The position numbers and the translations under genes were made by a program. A stretch of DNA of 64,000 bases from Fredinandcohnia aciditolerans (GTDB taxonomy: Bacteria > Bacillota > Bacilli > Bacillales > Bacillaceae_L): NCBI GenBank assembly GCA_003640645.1, contig QGHH01000009.1, positions 94,812-158,811 on the forward strand, written 5' to 3'. Of the stretch, positions 1-10,906 are shown in pieces. The number at the start of each line of letters is the position of its first letter. Position 1 is the first letter of the stretch. Below the pieces are notes generated by a model that saw nothing but the letters and a program-made list of their open reading frames with translations, searched no databases and had not been told where the DNA came from.

Positions 1-2085
<2,085 letters not shown>

Positions 2086-2179
2086 TACACTCACCTCCCT
2101 TAAAGTGAAGTCCCTATTATCATAGTACCTAGTATATGTATTAGAGGGTTATTCCACCCTCTACTAAATATAGCCACGG

Positions 2180-3211
2180 CTATTCGTTTTGATACAGTTT
2201 TGTCAGCACCTTTGAAAAATCATGACTGATATGCTGCAACAATGTAATAACACGTGAATATTCCATTCTGGTAGGGCCTAAAATCGCGATTGACCCAAGG
2301 TGTTCATTCCCAACGGAATAAGTTGCCGTTATTAGGCTGCAATCATTCATTGCGATATTGTTGTTTTCATGACCGATTTTAATATTGATTCCCGCTTTAT
2401 CTGTTCGTAACAGTCGAGAAAATTCATGTTCACTTTCAATCATTGTTAATAAAGATCGAATTTTTTCAATGTCATGAAATTCTGGTTGACTTAACATCTT
2501 TGTTTTTCCACCAATAAACACTTTTTCTTCGGTAGATAGTGTAAGTGTTTTGTCTAAAACATTTATAACCGTATCGTAGTTACGAATATTTGTTTTTAGC
2601 AGAGATGCAACCTCTTTATAAATTTTGTTTTTTAGATCAGTCAGTGGGACACCAACAAGACGCTCATTTAGAATATTTACCATCTTTTCAATATCACTTG
2701 GATCGATGGACTCCGGAAATGAAATAGTCCGATTTTCAACATGGCCATTATCTGTAATGATAATCGCAACAGCTGTTTCATTGTTAATTGGAACAATTTG
2801 CAGCTTTTTCACTTTATTTTCTTTAAAGGCGGGACCTAAAACAATCGAAGTATAGTTTGTTAGATCTGATAAAATCTGTGCAGATTTTTGAACAATTTTT
2901 TCAAGTTCATAAATTTTCTCTGCAAAAATAGACTTTATCTCATGCTTTTCCTTTAAAGTTAATCGGCTCGGAGATAATAAATGGTCTACATAGTATCGAT
3001 AGCCTTGTTCAGATGGGACTCTACCAGATGAGCTATGAGTTTTCTCAATAAATCCTAGTTCTTCCAGATCTGCCATCTCATTGCGAATAGTTGCTGAGCT
3101 AAACACAATCCCATCCTTTTTCGACAATGTTCTTGACCCTACTGGCTGTGCAGATCTAATAAAGTCATCAATTATTACTTGAAGAATCAATAGTTGACGA
3201 TCTGTTAGCAA
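2180..3211 (-). CDS. hrcA: Heat-inducible transcription repressor HrcA
   Basis: HrcA binds CIRCE and represses class I heat-shock genes, with GroE modulating its activity. The 343-residue length is normal for the family. It starts [18 protein letters not shown], with a winged helix in the first 75 residues ([27 protein letters not shown]) followed by a GAF-like domain. The TTG start at 3211 has AGAGGTG 7 bases upstream; the nearby ATG at 3218 is out of frame. It is the first gene of the operon with grpE and dnaK and is autoregulated through the CIRCE just upstream. Confidence 0.97.
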   Translation of the reverse strand: MLTDRQLLILQVIIDDFIRSAQPVGSRTLSKKDGIVFSSATIRNEMADLEELGFIEKTHSSSGRVPSEQGYRYYVDHLLSPSRLTLKEKHEIKSIFAEKIYELEKIVQKSAQILSDLTNYTSIVLGPAFKENKVKKLQIVPINNETAVAIIITDNGHVENRTISFPESIDPSDIEKMVNILNERLVGVPLTDLKNKIYKEVASLLKTNIRNYDTVINVLDKTLTLSTEEKVFIGGKTKMLSQPEFHDIEKIRSLLTMIESEHEFSRLLRTDKAGINIKIGHENNNIAMNDCSLITATYSVGNEHLGSIAILGPTRMEYSRVITLLQHISHDFSKVLTKLYQNE

Positions 3212-3226
3212 GGAACATCACCTCTG

Positions 3227-3253
3227 TTAGCACTCCTAATCTGCGAGTGCTAA
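3227..3253 (-). promoter_or_regulatory. CIRCE operator (HrcA binding site)
   Basis: A perfect inverted repeat TTAGCACTC-N9-GAGTGCTAA, identical to the CIRCE consensus. It lies between the hrcA promoter and the hrcA start codon, the expected position for autorepression. Confidence 0.98.
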
Positions 3254-3263
3254 TTCTATAATT

Positions 3264-3292
3264 AAATTACCAAATACGAGTGCCATTGTCAA
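3264..3292 (-). promoter_or_regulatory. Sigma-A promoter of the hrcA operon
   Basis: On the minus strand TTGACA (3287-3292) is followed after exactly 17 bases by TAATTT (3264-3269), just upstream of CIRCE. The -35 is a perfect match and the -10 is partial; an AT-rich TTATAG lies a few bases further on. Confidence 0.75.
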
Positions 3293-3313
3293 CGATTTAA
3301 ACTCCTTCTTTAT

Positions 3314-4450
3314 CTACAGCAAAAACGCTTGAAAAACTTCATTCCCAAGAAACTTTCCAGCATGAGTTAATCGAATATAATCATCTTTTTCTTCGAGCAG
3401 ACCTTTTTCTTTTTGTTCTTTAATTTGGTCTGCAAAAACATCAAAAATACTGATTGAAAATTTTTCCGAAAAATGAGGAATCGAAACACCTTTTGTTTTA
3501 CGCAATCCTAAAAAAAGCTCTTCTTCCATTTTTTCTTGTTTTGTTACTTCATGCGTTTCGACATACGGAAAGCCATGACCATCTATGGTTTGCATATATT
3601 TTTTTATTGGTCCTGCATTTGAAATTCTTCTTCCTGCCACATAGCTATGAGCGCCTGCACCGATTCCATAGTACTCTTCATTATTCCAATACGTTAGATT
3701 ATGGCGACTTTCATAGCCATCTTTTGAGAAATTACTAATTTCATATTGACGAAAACCATGTTCCTCCATTTCCGCCATTAAAATTTCATACATTCTTGCT
3801 TCATTTTCCTGGCTTGGCAGATGCAAATTTCCTTTTCTCATCAAATTATAGAACACTGTTTTTGGTTCAATGATGAGGGAGTATGCTGATACATGCTCTA
3901 CATCGAGTGAAAAGGCTAAGTTAAGTGATTCTTGAAAACTTTCTATCGTTTGTTGGGGTAAAGCATACATCAAATCAATACTAATGTTTTTAAAACCAAC
4001 ACGTTTCGCTAATTCAATTGTGTGAAAAACATCTTCACGACGATGTGTTCTACCAATTGCTTTGAGTAGCTCATCATCGAAAGTTTGTACCCCAAAACTT
4101 ATTCGATTGACACCTGAATTAAGCAAAACTTTTAATTTATCCTCTGTAAGATCACCAGGATTGGCTTCAAAGGTGAATTCGATTGTATCGCTTTGGGGCT
4201 TTAAATATTGATTAATACTCGTTAGGAATGTCTCTAACTGGTTTGCGGAAAGAACGGTTGGCGTTCCCCCACCAACGAAGATGGATTTGAGAGTAGCAGG
4301 AGGATGAACCTCGACTGTATTTTTCATTTCTGTATCCATGTATAGAAGATATTCATCAACAGGTTGACCTTTTAGAAAAACTTTATTGAAATCACAATAG
4401 TGACAAATTTGTTCACAAAAGGGGATGTGAAGGTATGCTGCTTGTACCAA
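3314..4450 (-). CDS. hemW: Radical SAM heme chaperone HemW (HemN-like)
   Basis: A HemN-like radical SAM protein now regarded as a heme chaperone and not a coproporphyrinogen oxidase. The cluster-binding CX3CX2C motif is CEQICHYC at residues 12-19, followed by the SAM-binding GGGTPT near residue 60. Length is 378 residues, typical of HemW, and a C-terminal HemN domain is recognisable. The start is TTG at 4450; its ribosome binding site is weak (AAGAAGTGA), but no better in-frame start exists before the iron-sulfur motif. It lies between lepA and hrcA as in B. subtilis. Confidence 0.94.
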   Translation of the reverse strand: MVQAAYLHIPFCEQICHYCDFNKVFLKGQPVDEYLLYMDTEMKNTVEVHPPATLKSIFVGGGTPTVLSANQLETFLTSINQYLKPQSDTIEFTFEANPGDLTEDKLKVLLNSGVNRISFGVQTFDDELLKAIGRTHRREDVFHTIELAKRVGFKNISIDLMYALPQQTIESFQESLNLAFSLDVEHVSAYSLIIEPKTVFYNLMRKGNLHLPSQENEARMYEILMAEMEEHGFRQYEISNFSKDGYESRHNLTYWNNEEYYGIGAGAHSYVAGRRISNAGPIKKYMQTIDGHGFPYVETHEVTKQEKMEEELFLGLRKTKGVSIPHFSEKFSISIFDVFADQIKEQKEKGLLEEKDDYIRLTHAGKFLGNEVFQAFLL

Positions 4451-4491
4451 AAAATCACTTCTTTCTTTAAGCGGATGTTGTAAATTAATAG

Positions 4492-4520
4492 AATAAAGAA
4501 AACCGCAGAAAAGTCTGCGG
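4492..4520 (-). terminator. Rho-independent terminator after lepA
   Basis: Minus strand: CCGCAGA, a four-base loop, TCTGCGG, then TTTTCTTTATT. It ends the lepA transcript after the repeat at 4535-4657 and just upstream of hemW. Confidence 0.85.
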
Positions 4521-4534
4521 CATCTTACTTTATA

Positions 4535-4657
4535 TGTCTAGTACCAGGCGCCATCAGCTCTCTGGTCTAAGCCAATCGCTTCGGAAGGTAAAAGGCACCT
4601 TCTGTCAGCACTTGTCTTATGCTTGTCACCTTAGGCCTCGCGCCTTGCACTTTTCTT
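4535..4657. repeat. Interspersed intergenic repeat of the TGTCTAG…CTTTTCTTA type
   Basis: The 123-base stretch begins TGTCTAGTACCAGGCGCC, ends GCGCCTTGCACTTTTCTTA, and contains a loosely palindromic middle with TCTAAGCC and CTTATGCTTGTC. From memory, close relatives (TGTCTAGCTCCAGCGCC … GGCGCTTGCGCTTTTCTTA) are scattered in high copy through many Bacillus-group genomes. It fills the gap between the lepA stop codon and its terminator. Assignment to that family is recalled and not searched. Confidence 0.65.
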
Positions 4658-6479
4658 ATTTATCATCCATTTTCAATACTGCCATGAATGCCTCTTGAGG
4701 TACTTCGACTGAGCCGACTTGCTTCATTCGTTTCTTACCTTCTTTTTGTTTTTCAAGAAGTTTACGTTTACGGGAGATGTCCCCACCGTAACATTTTGCC
4801 AATACATTTTTACGCATTGCCTTAATGGTTGATCGAGCAATAATCTTTTGACCAACTGCTGCTTGAATCGGTACTTCAAAATGCTGTCTTGGAATTAATT
4901 CCTTTAGCTTTTCTACGATCACTTTTCCTCGATCATAAGCTGAATCCTTGTGGACAATGAAGGAAAGTGCATCTACTTTTTCAGCATTTAATAAAATATC
5001 CATCTTCACAAGCTTTGAAGGCTTGTATCCTATTAATTCATAATCAAATGATGCATAACCTTTTGTGCTCGATTTTAATTGGTCAAAGAAATCATAAACA
5101 ATTTCTGCAAGTGGAATTTCATATACGATACTTACACGTCTTTCATCAAGATACTGCATATCAATGAAGATACCACGTTTGCCTTGGCATAACTCCATAA
5201 CAGCACCAACATAATCATTTGGAACCATCATGGTTGCTTTTACGTAAGGCTCTTCAATTCTGTCAATTTTCTGTGGATCTGGCATTGCGGATGGATTATC
5301 AATTCGTACATCTGTACCATCCGTTAGAAACACATCGTAAATAACGCTTGGTGCAGTGGTAATTAAGTCGATTTTAAATTCTCTTTCAATTCTTTCTTGA
5401 ATGATTTCCATATGCAATAGACCTAAAAAGCCACATCGGAAGCCAAATCCTAGTGCCTGAGAAGTCTCTGGTTCGAATTGAAGGGCCGCATCATTTAATT
5501 CAAGTTTTTCTAATGCTTCACGTAAATCATTATATTTCGCTGTATCGATTGGATATAAACCACAGTACACCATAGGATTTAAGCGTCTATAACCTGGCAG
5601 AGGTTCAGTAGCACCGTTTTTCGCGTTGGTAATCGTATCACCCACACGGGTATCCCCTACATTTTTGATTGCAGCTGTTAAAAATCCAACGTCACCAACA
5701 GTTAATTCTTCCTGAAGGGTTGCGCGAGGTGTAAATACGCCTGCTTCAATCACTTCAAACTCCTTACCTGTTGCCATCATTTTTATTTTATCACCAGGTC
5801 TAACTTTACCTTCTATAACTCGAATGTAAGCAACTACACCACGGTAAGGATCATATAAAGAGTCAAAAATAAGAGCTTTTAGAGGTGCCTCAGGGTCCCC
5901 CTGCGGTGCAGGGACTTTTTCAACAACCTGCTCTAATATCTCTTCAATTCCAATCCCTGCTTTCGCAGAAGCTAAAACAGCTTCTGACGCATCGAGTCCG
6001 ATAACATCTTCAATTTCTTGTCTAACACGCTCTGGGTCTGCACTCGGTAGGTCGATTTTATTAATTACGGGTAATATTTCTAAGTCATTGTCTAAAGCGA
6101 GGTACACATTTGCTAGTGTTTGTGCCTCAATCCCCTGTGCTGCATCGACAACGAGCACTGCCCCCTCACATGCTGCTAAACTCCGTGAAACTTCATATGT
6201 AAAGTCAACATGTCCTGGGGTGTCAATAAGGTGAAAAATATATTCCTCACCATCTTTTGCCTTATATTTTAATTGTACCGCGTTTAATTTAATCGTTATG
6301 CCACGTTCTCTTTCTAGGTCCATGGAATCTAGCAATTGTTCTTTCATTTCACGATGGGTTAACGCATTGGTTTTTTCAAGTATGCGGTCAGCCAATGTAG
6401 ATTTACCATGGTCTATATGAGCAATAATTGAAAAATTTCGAATTCTAGATTGTCTATTACGTCTCTCTTCTTGGTTCAT
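4656..6479 (-). CDS. lepA: Elongation factor 4 (LepA), ribosome-associated GTPase
   Basis: LepA/EF4 is a translational GTPase that acts on ribosomes in unfavourable states. GTPase motifs: AHIDHGKST near residue 20, DTPGHVDF and [13 protein letters not shown]-like domains follow, then the LepA-specific C-terminus (ending near [19 protein letters not shown]). The ATG at 6479, preceded by AGGAGGATTTTTA, gives 607 residues. An in-frame ATG 24 bases further upstream has no ribosome binding site and would place residues upstream of the AGGAGG, so it is rejected. Confidence 0.97.
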   Translation of the reverse strand: MNQEERRNRQSRIRNFSIIAHIDHGKSTLADRILEKTNALTHREMKEQLLDSMDLERERGITIKLNAVQLKYKAKDGEEYIFHLIDTPGHVDFTYEVSRSLAACEGAVLVVDAAQGIEAQTLANVYLALDNDLEILPVINKIDLPSADPERVRQEIEDVIGLDASEAVLASAKAGIGIEEILEQVVEKVPAPQGDPEAPLKALIFDSLYDPYRGVVAYIRVIEGKVRPGDKIKMMATGKEFEVIEAGVFTPRATLQEELTVGDVGFLTAAIKNVGDTRVGDTITNAKNGATEPLPGYRRLNPMVYCGLYPIDTAKYNDLREALEKLELNDAALQFEPETSQALGFGFRCGFLGLLHMEIIQERIEREFKIDLITTAPSVIYDVFLTDGTDVRIDNPSAMPDPQKIDRIEEPYVKATMMVPNDYVGAVMELCQGKRGIFIDMQYLDERRVSIVYEIPLAEIVYDFFDQLKSSTKGYASFDYELIGYKPSKLVKMDILLNAEKVDALSFIVHKDSAYDRGKVIVEKLKELIPRQHFEVPIQAAVGQKIIARSTIKAMRKNVLAKCYGGDISRKRKLLEKQKEGKKRMKQVGSVEVPQEAFMAVLKMDDK

Positions 6480-6564
6480 TAAAAATCCTCCTGTATGGAA
6501 CAACTACACTAGATTAGATTATACAGAACTATTTTGTCACATTCAATTACGAAAAAAAACGACC

Positions 6565-6608
6565 ATAAAACAAAGAGAGCTTGCTTATTATTCATAGCAT
6601 GCTCTCTT
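6565..6608 (-). terminator. Rho-independent terminator after yqxA
   Basis: Minus strand: AGAGAGCATGCT, a loop of about 10 bases, AGCAAGCTCTCT, then TTTGTTTTATGG. The stem abuts the yqxA stop codon. Confidence 0.75.
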
Positions 6609-6962
6609 CTAAATTTTATCAAGTAAATTTCCTATTCCATTTCCAACAGCAATCATGATTTTTTCAAAAATAGCACTGATTCCATTTCCTAGTTTTTCAC
6701 CAATACTTGAAAAAAAGTTAAATGATTCTACATTTTCAAGTTGTTTCTGTTTTTCTTCTAGGTCATGACTTGTGACCTTTCTTCCTAAGACAGATGCTTC
6801 AACTTCACCGTTATTGTCGGTGATATGAAAGGCGCCTTGAAGGGAGGGGTCATTATAGCCCCTCATTTTCTTCATCCCTTCATTCGCCTGCTGCATGCCG
6901 ATCAACACACCCAGAAGAAGCACGGTTACTATTAAAAAACATTTCATCATGAATTTAACCAT
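6609..6962 (-). CDS. yqxA: YqxA family protein (DUF3679), function unknown
   Basis: A 117-residue protein with an N-terminal hydrophobic segment (MKCFLIVTVLLLGVLIGMQ), then a polar middle and a small hydrophobic/amphipathic C-terminus (IMIAVGNGIGNLLDKI). It matches recalled YqxA, encoded next to spoIIP and lepA in B. subtilis. The ATG at 6962 follows AAGGGTG at a workable distance; a GTG 24 bases upstream has no ribosome binding site. The N-terminal segment may be a signal anchor with the rest outside the membrane. Function is unknown, though sporulation is plausible from its neighbours. Confidence 0.82.
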   Translation of the reverse strand: MVKFMMKCFLIVTVLLLGVLIGMQQANEGMKKMRGYNDPSLQGAFHITDNNGEVEASVLGRKVTSHDLEEKQKQLENVESFNFFSSIGEKLGNGISAIFEKIMIAVGNGIGNLLDKI

Positions 6963-7035
6963 TGGAATTACACCCTTTTTTAACACAATGTTTTTTTACA
7001 TGGATATTGTTTTCAGCGGTTTTTACAAGCAATGA

Positions 7036-7850
7036 TGTGTTACTTAGGTGCCTTTTTTCACTTTAGCAAGTGCCTCAAAATGGCTCATGCGGTACACGCT
7101 TTTGCTTTTTTCACCCAAGCATGTAACTCTAAACGGTTCTTGCGGTACACGCTTTTGCTTTTTTCACCTAAGCATGTACCTCTAAACGGTGCTTACGGTA
7201 CACGCTTTTGCTTTTTTCACCTAAGCATGTACCTCTAAACGGTGCTTGCGGTACATGCTTTTGCTTTTTTCACCCAAGCATGTACCTCTAAACGGTGCTT
7301 ACGGTACATGCTTTTGCTTTTTTCACCCAAGCATGTACCTCTAAACGGTTCTTGCGGTACACGCTTTTGCTTTTTTCACCCAAGCATGTACCTCTAAACG
7401 GTGCTTACGGTACACACTTTTGCTTTTTTTCACCTAAGCATGTACCTCTAAACGGTGCTTGCGGTACACGCTTTTGCTTTTTTTTACCTGAGCATGTACC
7501 GCTATACGGTTCTCGCGGTACACGCTTTTGTTTTTTTACCTGAGCATGTACCTCTAAACGGTGCTTACGGTACACGCTTTTGCTTTTTTCACTTAAGCAT
7601 GTACCTCTAAACGGTTCTTGCGGTACACGCTTTTGCTTTTTTTTACCTGAGCATGTACCGCTATACGGTTCTCGCGGTACACGCTTTTGCTTTTTTCACC
7701 CAAGCATGTACCTCTAAACGGTGCTTACGGTACACGCTTTTGCTTTTTTCACCTAAGCATGTACCTTTAAACGGTTCTTGCGGTACACGCTTTTGTTTTT
7801 TTACCTGAGCATGTACCTTAAAACGGTGCTTAACAATACAAACCTTTGCT
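7036..7850. repeat. Tandem array of about 14 hairpin-forming 53-bp units
   Basis: Units begin at 7089, 7142, 7195, 7248, 7301, 7354, 7407, 7461, 7515, 7567, 7620, 7674, 7727 and 7780; half-degenerate units flank both ends. The period is 53 bases (52-54, differing in T-run length). Each unit carries AAGCATGTACC and, about 16 bases later, GGTACACGCTT or GGTACATGCTT, an inverted repeat of up to 11 bp. TTTGCTTTTTT follows on the plus strand, so each unit resembles an intrinsic terminator for rightward transcription. The period is not a multiple of three and no credible gene is encoded. The array fills the gap between yqxA and spoIIP. Confidence 0.95.
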
Positions 7851-7919
7851 TTTCACCGCCAAAACATGTCTTGAAAGCTATTTTTAGGTAAATAAGGTCC
7901 GAATATAGCATCCATAACG

Positions 7920-9116
7920 TTATTCTTTATTCGTTTCATTTGCATTCACTTTTTCGGCTTGCCAGTAGTATTCTGCTAAGACATCAGCTACGGCAGCTGC
8001 AGTTCGGCGGAGTTCTTCGAAATTATTATCGACACCACCAAATTCAATTAACATGGCATTGCCTGATTTATCTTGGTTATATACTCCATTATTGCCAACT
8101 CCGCCTTGTTTAAAAATACCTCGATTTAAACCTGGATATTTTTTTTCAAATATATCGTGGAGCGCATTGGCAAGCTCAAGATTTTTCGCAATGTTTGGAT
8201 TCTCTGATCCAACTATAAATGCTATTTTCGCATAGGACTTTCCGTTAATCTCCACGGTAGTTTTTTCTTTTCGATGAGCATCACGGTGAATATCAATGAA
8301 ATAATTTAAGTCCTTATTACTTGCCATAGCGCTAGCCATAATCTCACCAGAGCCCTTGTATGACTGATAATAATCATAGCCTTTAGACTTTAAATACTTG
8401 TCCATATTTGTCTTATCAATATCTGTACCAATTCCTCTTGCCTCTAATTCTTGCTTAAGCATTTCCCCTACTTTGGTTACATTCACTTCAGGATGTCTTG
8501 CATTATTCGCATTGGTTGTATCTACACCTTTTAAATGTGGAAAATAGGCTTCTGCTGAGTGAGTATGATAAATATAGGCCACTTTTTTCTCACCGGTTGT
8601 CATCGTCGGTGGTGGCACAGGTTGAGTAGGCTTTTCTGCCTGTTCAACATTTTGTGTAGCCACTTTTCTTTCATCTAATAAAACATCTAATGGTGGTGGA
8701 GACTCTATCGGCATATTCGTGTAATTGGTTCCTTCACCTGCTACTATTATCTTCCCATCAAAAATCGAGAACCCAGGGAGCTCCCTACCTAAGAAGCTCC
8801 GTGGGTCATCTAATGTAAGGTTTGTCGCTGCTTTAAAAACAGCTCCTAAATAGTCTGGTTTCGTAGTCGATTCAGGTAAGCCTTGAACAAAATAATGGTT
8901 TTCATACCCTAATAAATGAACAAGTGCTTCTCCTGAGAGATTTGTTGCGACATTACTTATAGACGAAGAACTAATTCTAAACTCTGGTTTAAGAGAGACA
9001 ATTGCTCCCGTAATCGTAAACAATAAGATAAAGCTAAATATGAGGAATAGAATCCCTTTTACAACGCTGGTTCCTTGAATTGAGATCATCATTCCTTGAG
9101 ACCGAAAACCCTTCAT
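7920..9116 (-). CDS. spoIIP: Stage II sporulation protein P (engulfment amidase/endopeptidase)
   Basis: SpoIIP is a membrane-anchored cell-wall hydrolase that works with SpoIID and SpoIIM to thin septal peptidoglycan during engulfment. The 398 residues start with a signal anchor (residues 22-42, FLIFSFILLFTITGAIVSL). A proline-rich linker (QPVPPPT) follows, then an amidase-type domain with YIYHTHSAEAYFPH, DIHRDAHR and LIEFGGVDNN, which carry the likely zinc ligands and catalytic residues. The ATG at 9116 follows GAGGAGGT. It lies 88 bases after gpr in the same direction, and readthrough from gpr is possible. Confidence 0.96.
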   Translation of the reverse strand: MKGFRSQGMMISIQGTSVVKGILFLIFSFILLFTITGAIVSLKPEFRISSSSISNVATNLSGEALVHLLGYENHYFVQGLPESTTKPDYLGAVFKAATNLTLDDPRSFLGRELPGFSIFDGKIIVAGEGTNYTNMPIESPPPLDVLLDERKVATQNVEQAEKPTQPVPPPTMTTGEKKVAYIYHTHSAEAYFPHLKGVDTTNANNARHPEVNVTKVGEMLKQELEARGIGTDIDKTNMDKYLKSKGYDYYQSYKGSGEIMASAMASNKDLNYFIDIHRDAHRKEKTTVEINGKSYAKIAFIVGSENPNIAKNLELANALHDIFEKKYPGLNRGIFKQGGVGNNGVYNQDKSGNAMLIEFGGVDNNFEELRRTAAAVADVLAEYYWQAEKVNANETNKE

Positions 9117-9204
9117 ATTCTACCTCCTCAATGGTTTGTCTATCATATTGATATGAGCAAACAAGAGTTAGTAGAACCGAAATGATAGAATCTATTCAAT
9201 TTTA

Positions 9205-10332
9205 TTAATGAGTATACGCACCTGAATTATCTTGGCCAATCTCACCATGCAATGCAGTATTTAGGCCACCCGCTATCACATTTGCCATGTCCTCGATGAA
9301 GACATCTACCTCTTTTGGTGTAACCATTAAGTTGTGGCCTAGAGGTGACAACACTTCGTGAATTAATTTTCTTTTCTCATCTTCTGGTAGAGTTCCGACA
9401 ATTCCTAAGAATGTATTCCTTTCTTGCTCACCAGGCAAGTCATCGTCTGTTAATACTTTTTTCTCCCCAAAAGTCATGCCCGCAGGTATTAGAGAACGTG
9501 AAGGCTTATCCCCTTCCTTAAGCTCTCTACCAAAATGCTTTAATATAAAATCAAACGCATCACTTGTAATAGAAACAGCATCAACGACTGTTGGAATTCC
9601 AATTGCGATTACCGGAATACCCAATGAATCCTTACTTAGTTCTTTGCGTTTGTTTCCAACCCCAGAACCCGGATGAATACCAGTATCCGATATTTGAATC
9701 GTTGAATTCACCCGCTCGACCGAACGTGCAGCCAATGCGTCGATGGCAATAATAAAATCAGGCTTAGATTTTTCAATGACTCCATAGATGATGTCACTTG
9801 TTTCGATTCCTGTTAATCCCATCACCCCCGGTGCAATTGCACTTACAGAGCGAAAACCATCCTGCACATTTTCAGGCTGTAATTCAAAGAGATGCCTTGT
9901 AATGACAAGGTTTTCTACTGCCAACGGCCCTAGCGCATCTGGTGTTACGTTCCAATTTCCTAAACCAACAACTAGGCAGCTAGCATCTTTCCCGATATTT
10001 AGTTTTGATAAAAAGTGATTAAATTCCTTAGCAAATACTTCTTGCACCTTTTGTTGGAGTTCTGAATCCTTTTGACGTATCCCTTGAACCTCTAGTGTTA
10101 AATAATTTCCTTTTTTCTTTCCAACTGCATTTGCACCTTCCTCGGTAATTTCGACTGTAGAGATGGTAATTCCATCCTCTTGTCTCTCCTTTATGATGAC
10201 ACCTTCAATTTCTGATATAGGCTGTTGATCTTCTTTTAGTGTTTTATTTCGTTCTTCGACTGCCATTGCGCTTGCTTCTAGCGCTAAGTCAGTACGAACA
10301 GAGTATTTTGTTAAGTCTAGTTGTTCTCCCAT
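9205..10332 (-). CDS. gpr: Germination protease GPR
   Basis: GPR is the spore protease that degrades small acid-soluble proteins at germination. It is made in the forespore as a zymogen and removes its own N-terminal propeptide. The first residues [20 protein letters not shown] match the processing region. Conserved segments include [41 protein letters not shown] and [12 protein letters not shown]. The ATG at 10332 (375 residues) is 8 bases from GGAGG; an in-frame TTG upstream overlaps that site and is discarded. A sigma-F/G-like promoter precedes it at 10365-10394. Confidence 0.97.
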   Translation of the reverse strand: MGEQLDLTKYSVRTDLALEASAMAVEERNKTLKEDQQPISEIEGVIIKERQEDGITISTVEITEEGANAVGKKKGNYLTLEVQGIRQKDSELQQKVQEVFAKEFNHFLSKLNIGKDASCLVVGLGNWNVTPDALGPLAVENLVITRHLFELQPENVQDGFRSVSAIAPGVMGLTGIETSDIIYGVIEKSKPDFIIAIDALAARSVERVNSTIQISDTGIHPGSGVGNKRKELSKDSLGIPVIAIGIPTVVDAVSITSDAFDFILKHFGRELKEGDKPSRSLIPAGMTFGEKKVLTDDDLPGEQERNTFLGIVGTLPEDEKRKLIHEVLSPLGHNLMVTPKEVDVFIEDMANVIAGGLNTALHGEIGQDNSGAYTH

Positions 10333-10364
10333 TCCAATGACCTCCAATTTTTACATAGTATCTA

Positions 10365-10394
10365 TAGCTTTACCTGTTAAAATGTGGTTCATGC
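10365..10394 (-). promoter_or_regulatory. Sigma-F/sigma-G-type promoter of gpr
   Basis: Minus strand: GCATG (10390-10394), a 15-base spacer, then GGTAAAGCTA (10365-10374). This fits the forespore consensus GHATR-N15-GGNNANANTA except at one -10 position. It lies about 33 bases upstream of the gpr start codon; gpr is a known forespore gene. Confidence 0.7.
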
Positions 10395-10424
10395 AATTTT
10401 TATCAAGTAGGAATTAGATTGGTA

Positions 10425-10453
10425 TTGCATTCTCACAGCCAATTTGATAGAAT
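10425..10453 (+). promoter_or_regulatory. Candidate sigma-A promoter of rpsT with structured leader
   Basis: TTGCAT (10425-10430) and TAGAAT (10448-10453) are separated by 17 bases. The resulting leader of about 135 bases contains two possible hairpins: GAAAAC at 10510-10515 with GTTTTC at 10529-10534, and GATGAT at 10548-10553 with ATCATC at 10566-10571. The second ends about 10 bases before the ribosome binding site. Confidence 0.55.
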
Positions 10454-10595
10454 AACTTTTGTTGTAACATCAGAGTATCAATGAATGTATAAGAGATCAT
10501 TAAGCGAAGGAAAACTTTAATAGAAAAGGTTTTCGTTATTTTTCGTAGATGATTGATCGTGTTAGATCATCTTGATATTCGCAGGAGGTGAAAGT

Positions 10596-10862
10596 ATGCC
10601 AAATATTAAATCAGCTATCAAACGTGTAAAAACAAGTGATGAAAGCCGTGCTCATAATGCAACAGTTAAGTCTGCAATGCGTACTGCTGTAAAAAACTTT
10701 GAAGCTTCAGTTGCTAACAATGACGTTGAAAACGCAAAAGCAGCTTTTCTTACTGCTTCAAGCAAGCTTGACAAAGCGGCTCGTAAAGGTCTTATCCATA
10801 AAAATGTTGCTGACCGTCAAAAATCTCGTTTAGCGAAAAAACTTAACGAGGTTAACGCATAA
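10596..10862 (+). CDS. rpsT: 30S ribosomal protein S20
   Basis: S20 binds 16S rRNA early in 30S assembly. The 88-residue basic, helical protein begins [19 protein letters not shown] and ends [20 protein letters not shown], both typical of bS20. The start ATG follows AGGAGGTGAAAGT; an ATG 24 bases upstream is in frame but precedes that ribosome binding site. The gene is monocistronic on the plus strand, divergent from gpr and convergent with holA, with its own terminator directly downstream. Confidence 0.98.
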   Translation: MPNIKSAIKRVKTSDESRAHNATVKSAMRTAVKNFEASVANNDVENAKAAFLTASSKLDKAARKGLIHKNVADRQKSRLAKKLNEVNA

Positions 10863-10870
10863 TAAATAAA

Positions 10871-10896
10871 CGACTCGATTTGAGTCGTTTTTTTTT
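10871..10896 (+). terminator. Rho-independent terminator of rpsT
   Basis: CGACTC, a five-base loop, GAGTCG, then nine Ts. An A-rich 5' flank may let it also stop holA transcripts arriving from the other side. Confidence 0.92.
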
Positions 10897-10906
10897 GCGT
10901 TCTATT

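Noticed and set aside
7032-7543. Repeat-derived ORFs (68 and 82 codons) in the hairpin array
   Set aside because: They are read through the tandem repeat, change frame every unit because 53 is not divisible by three, and have no ribosome binding site.
7036-7850. CRISPR array
   Set aside because: The whole 53-bp unit repeats, with no unique spacers, and no cas genes are near. Period and internal inverted repeats fit tandem hairpins instead.
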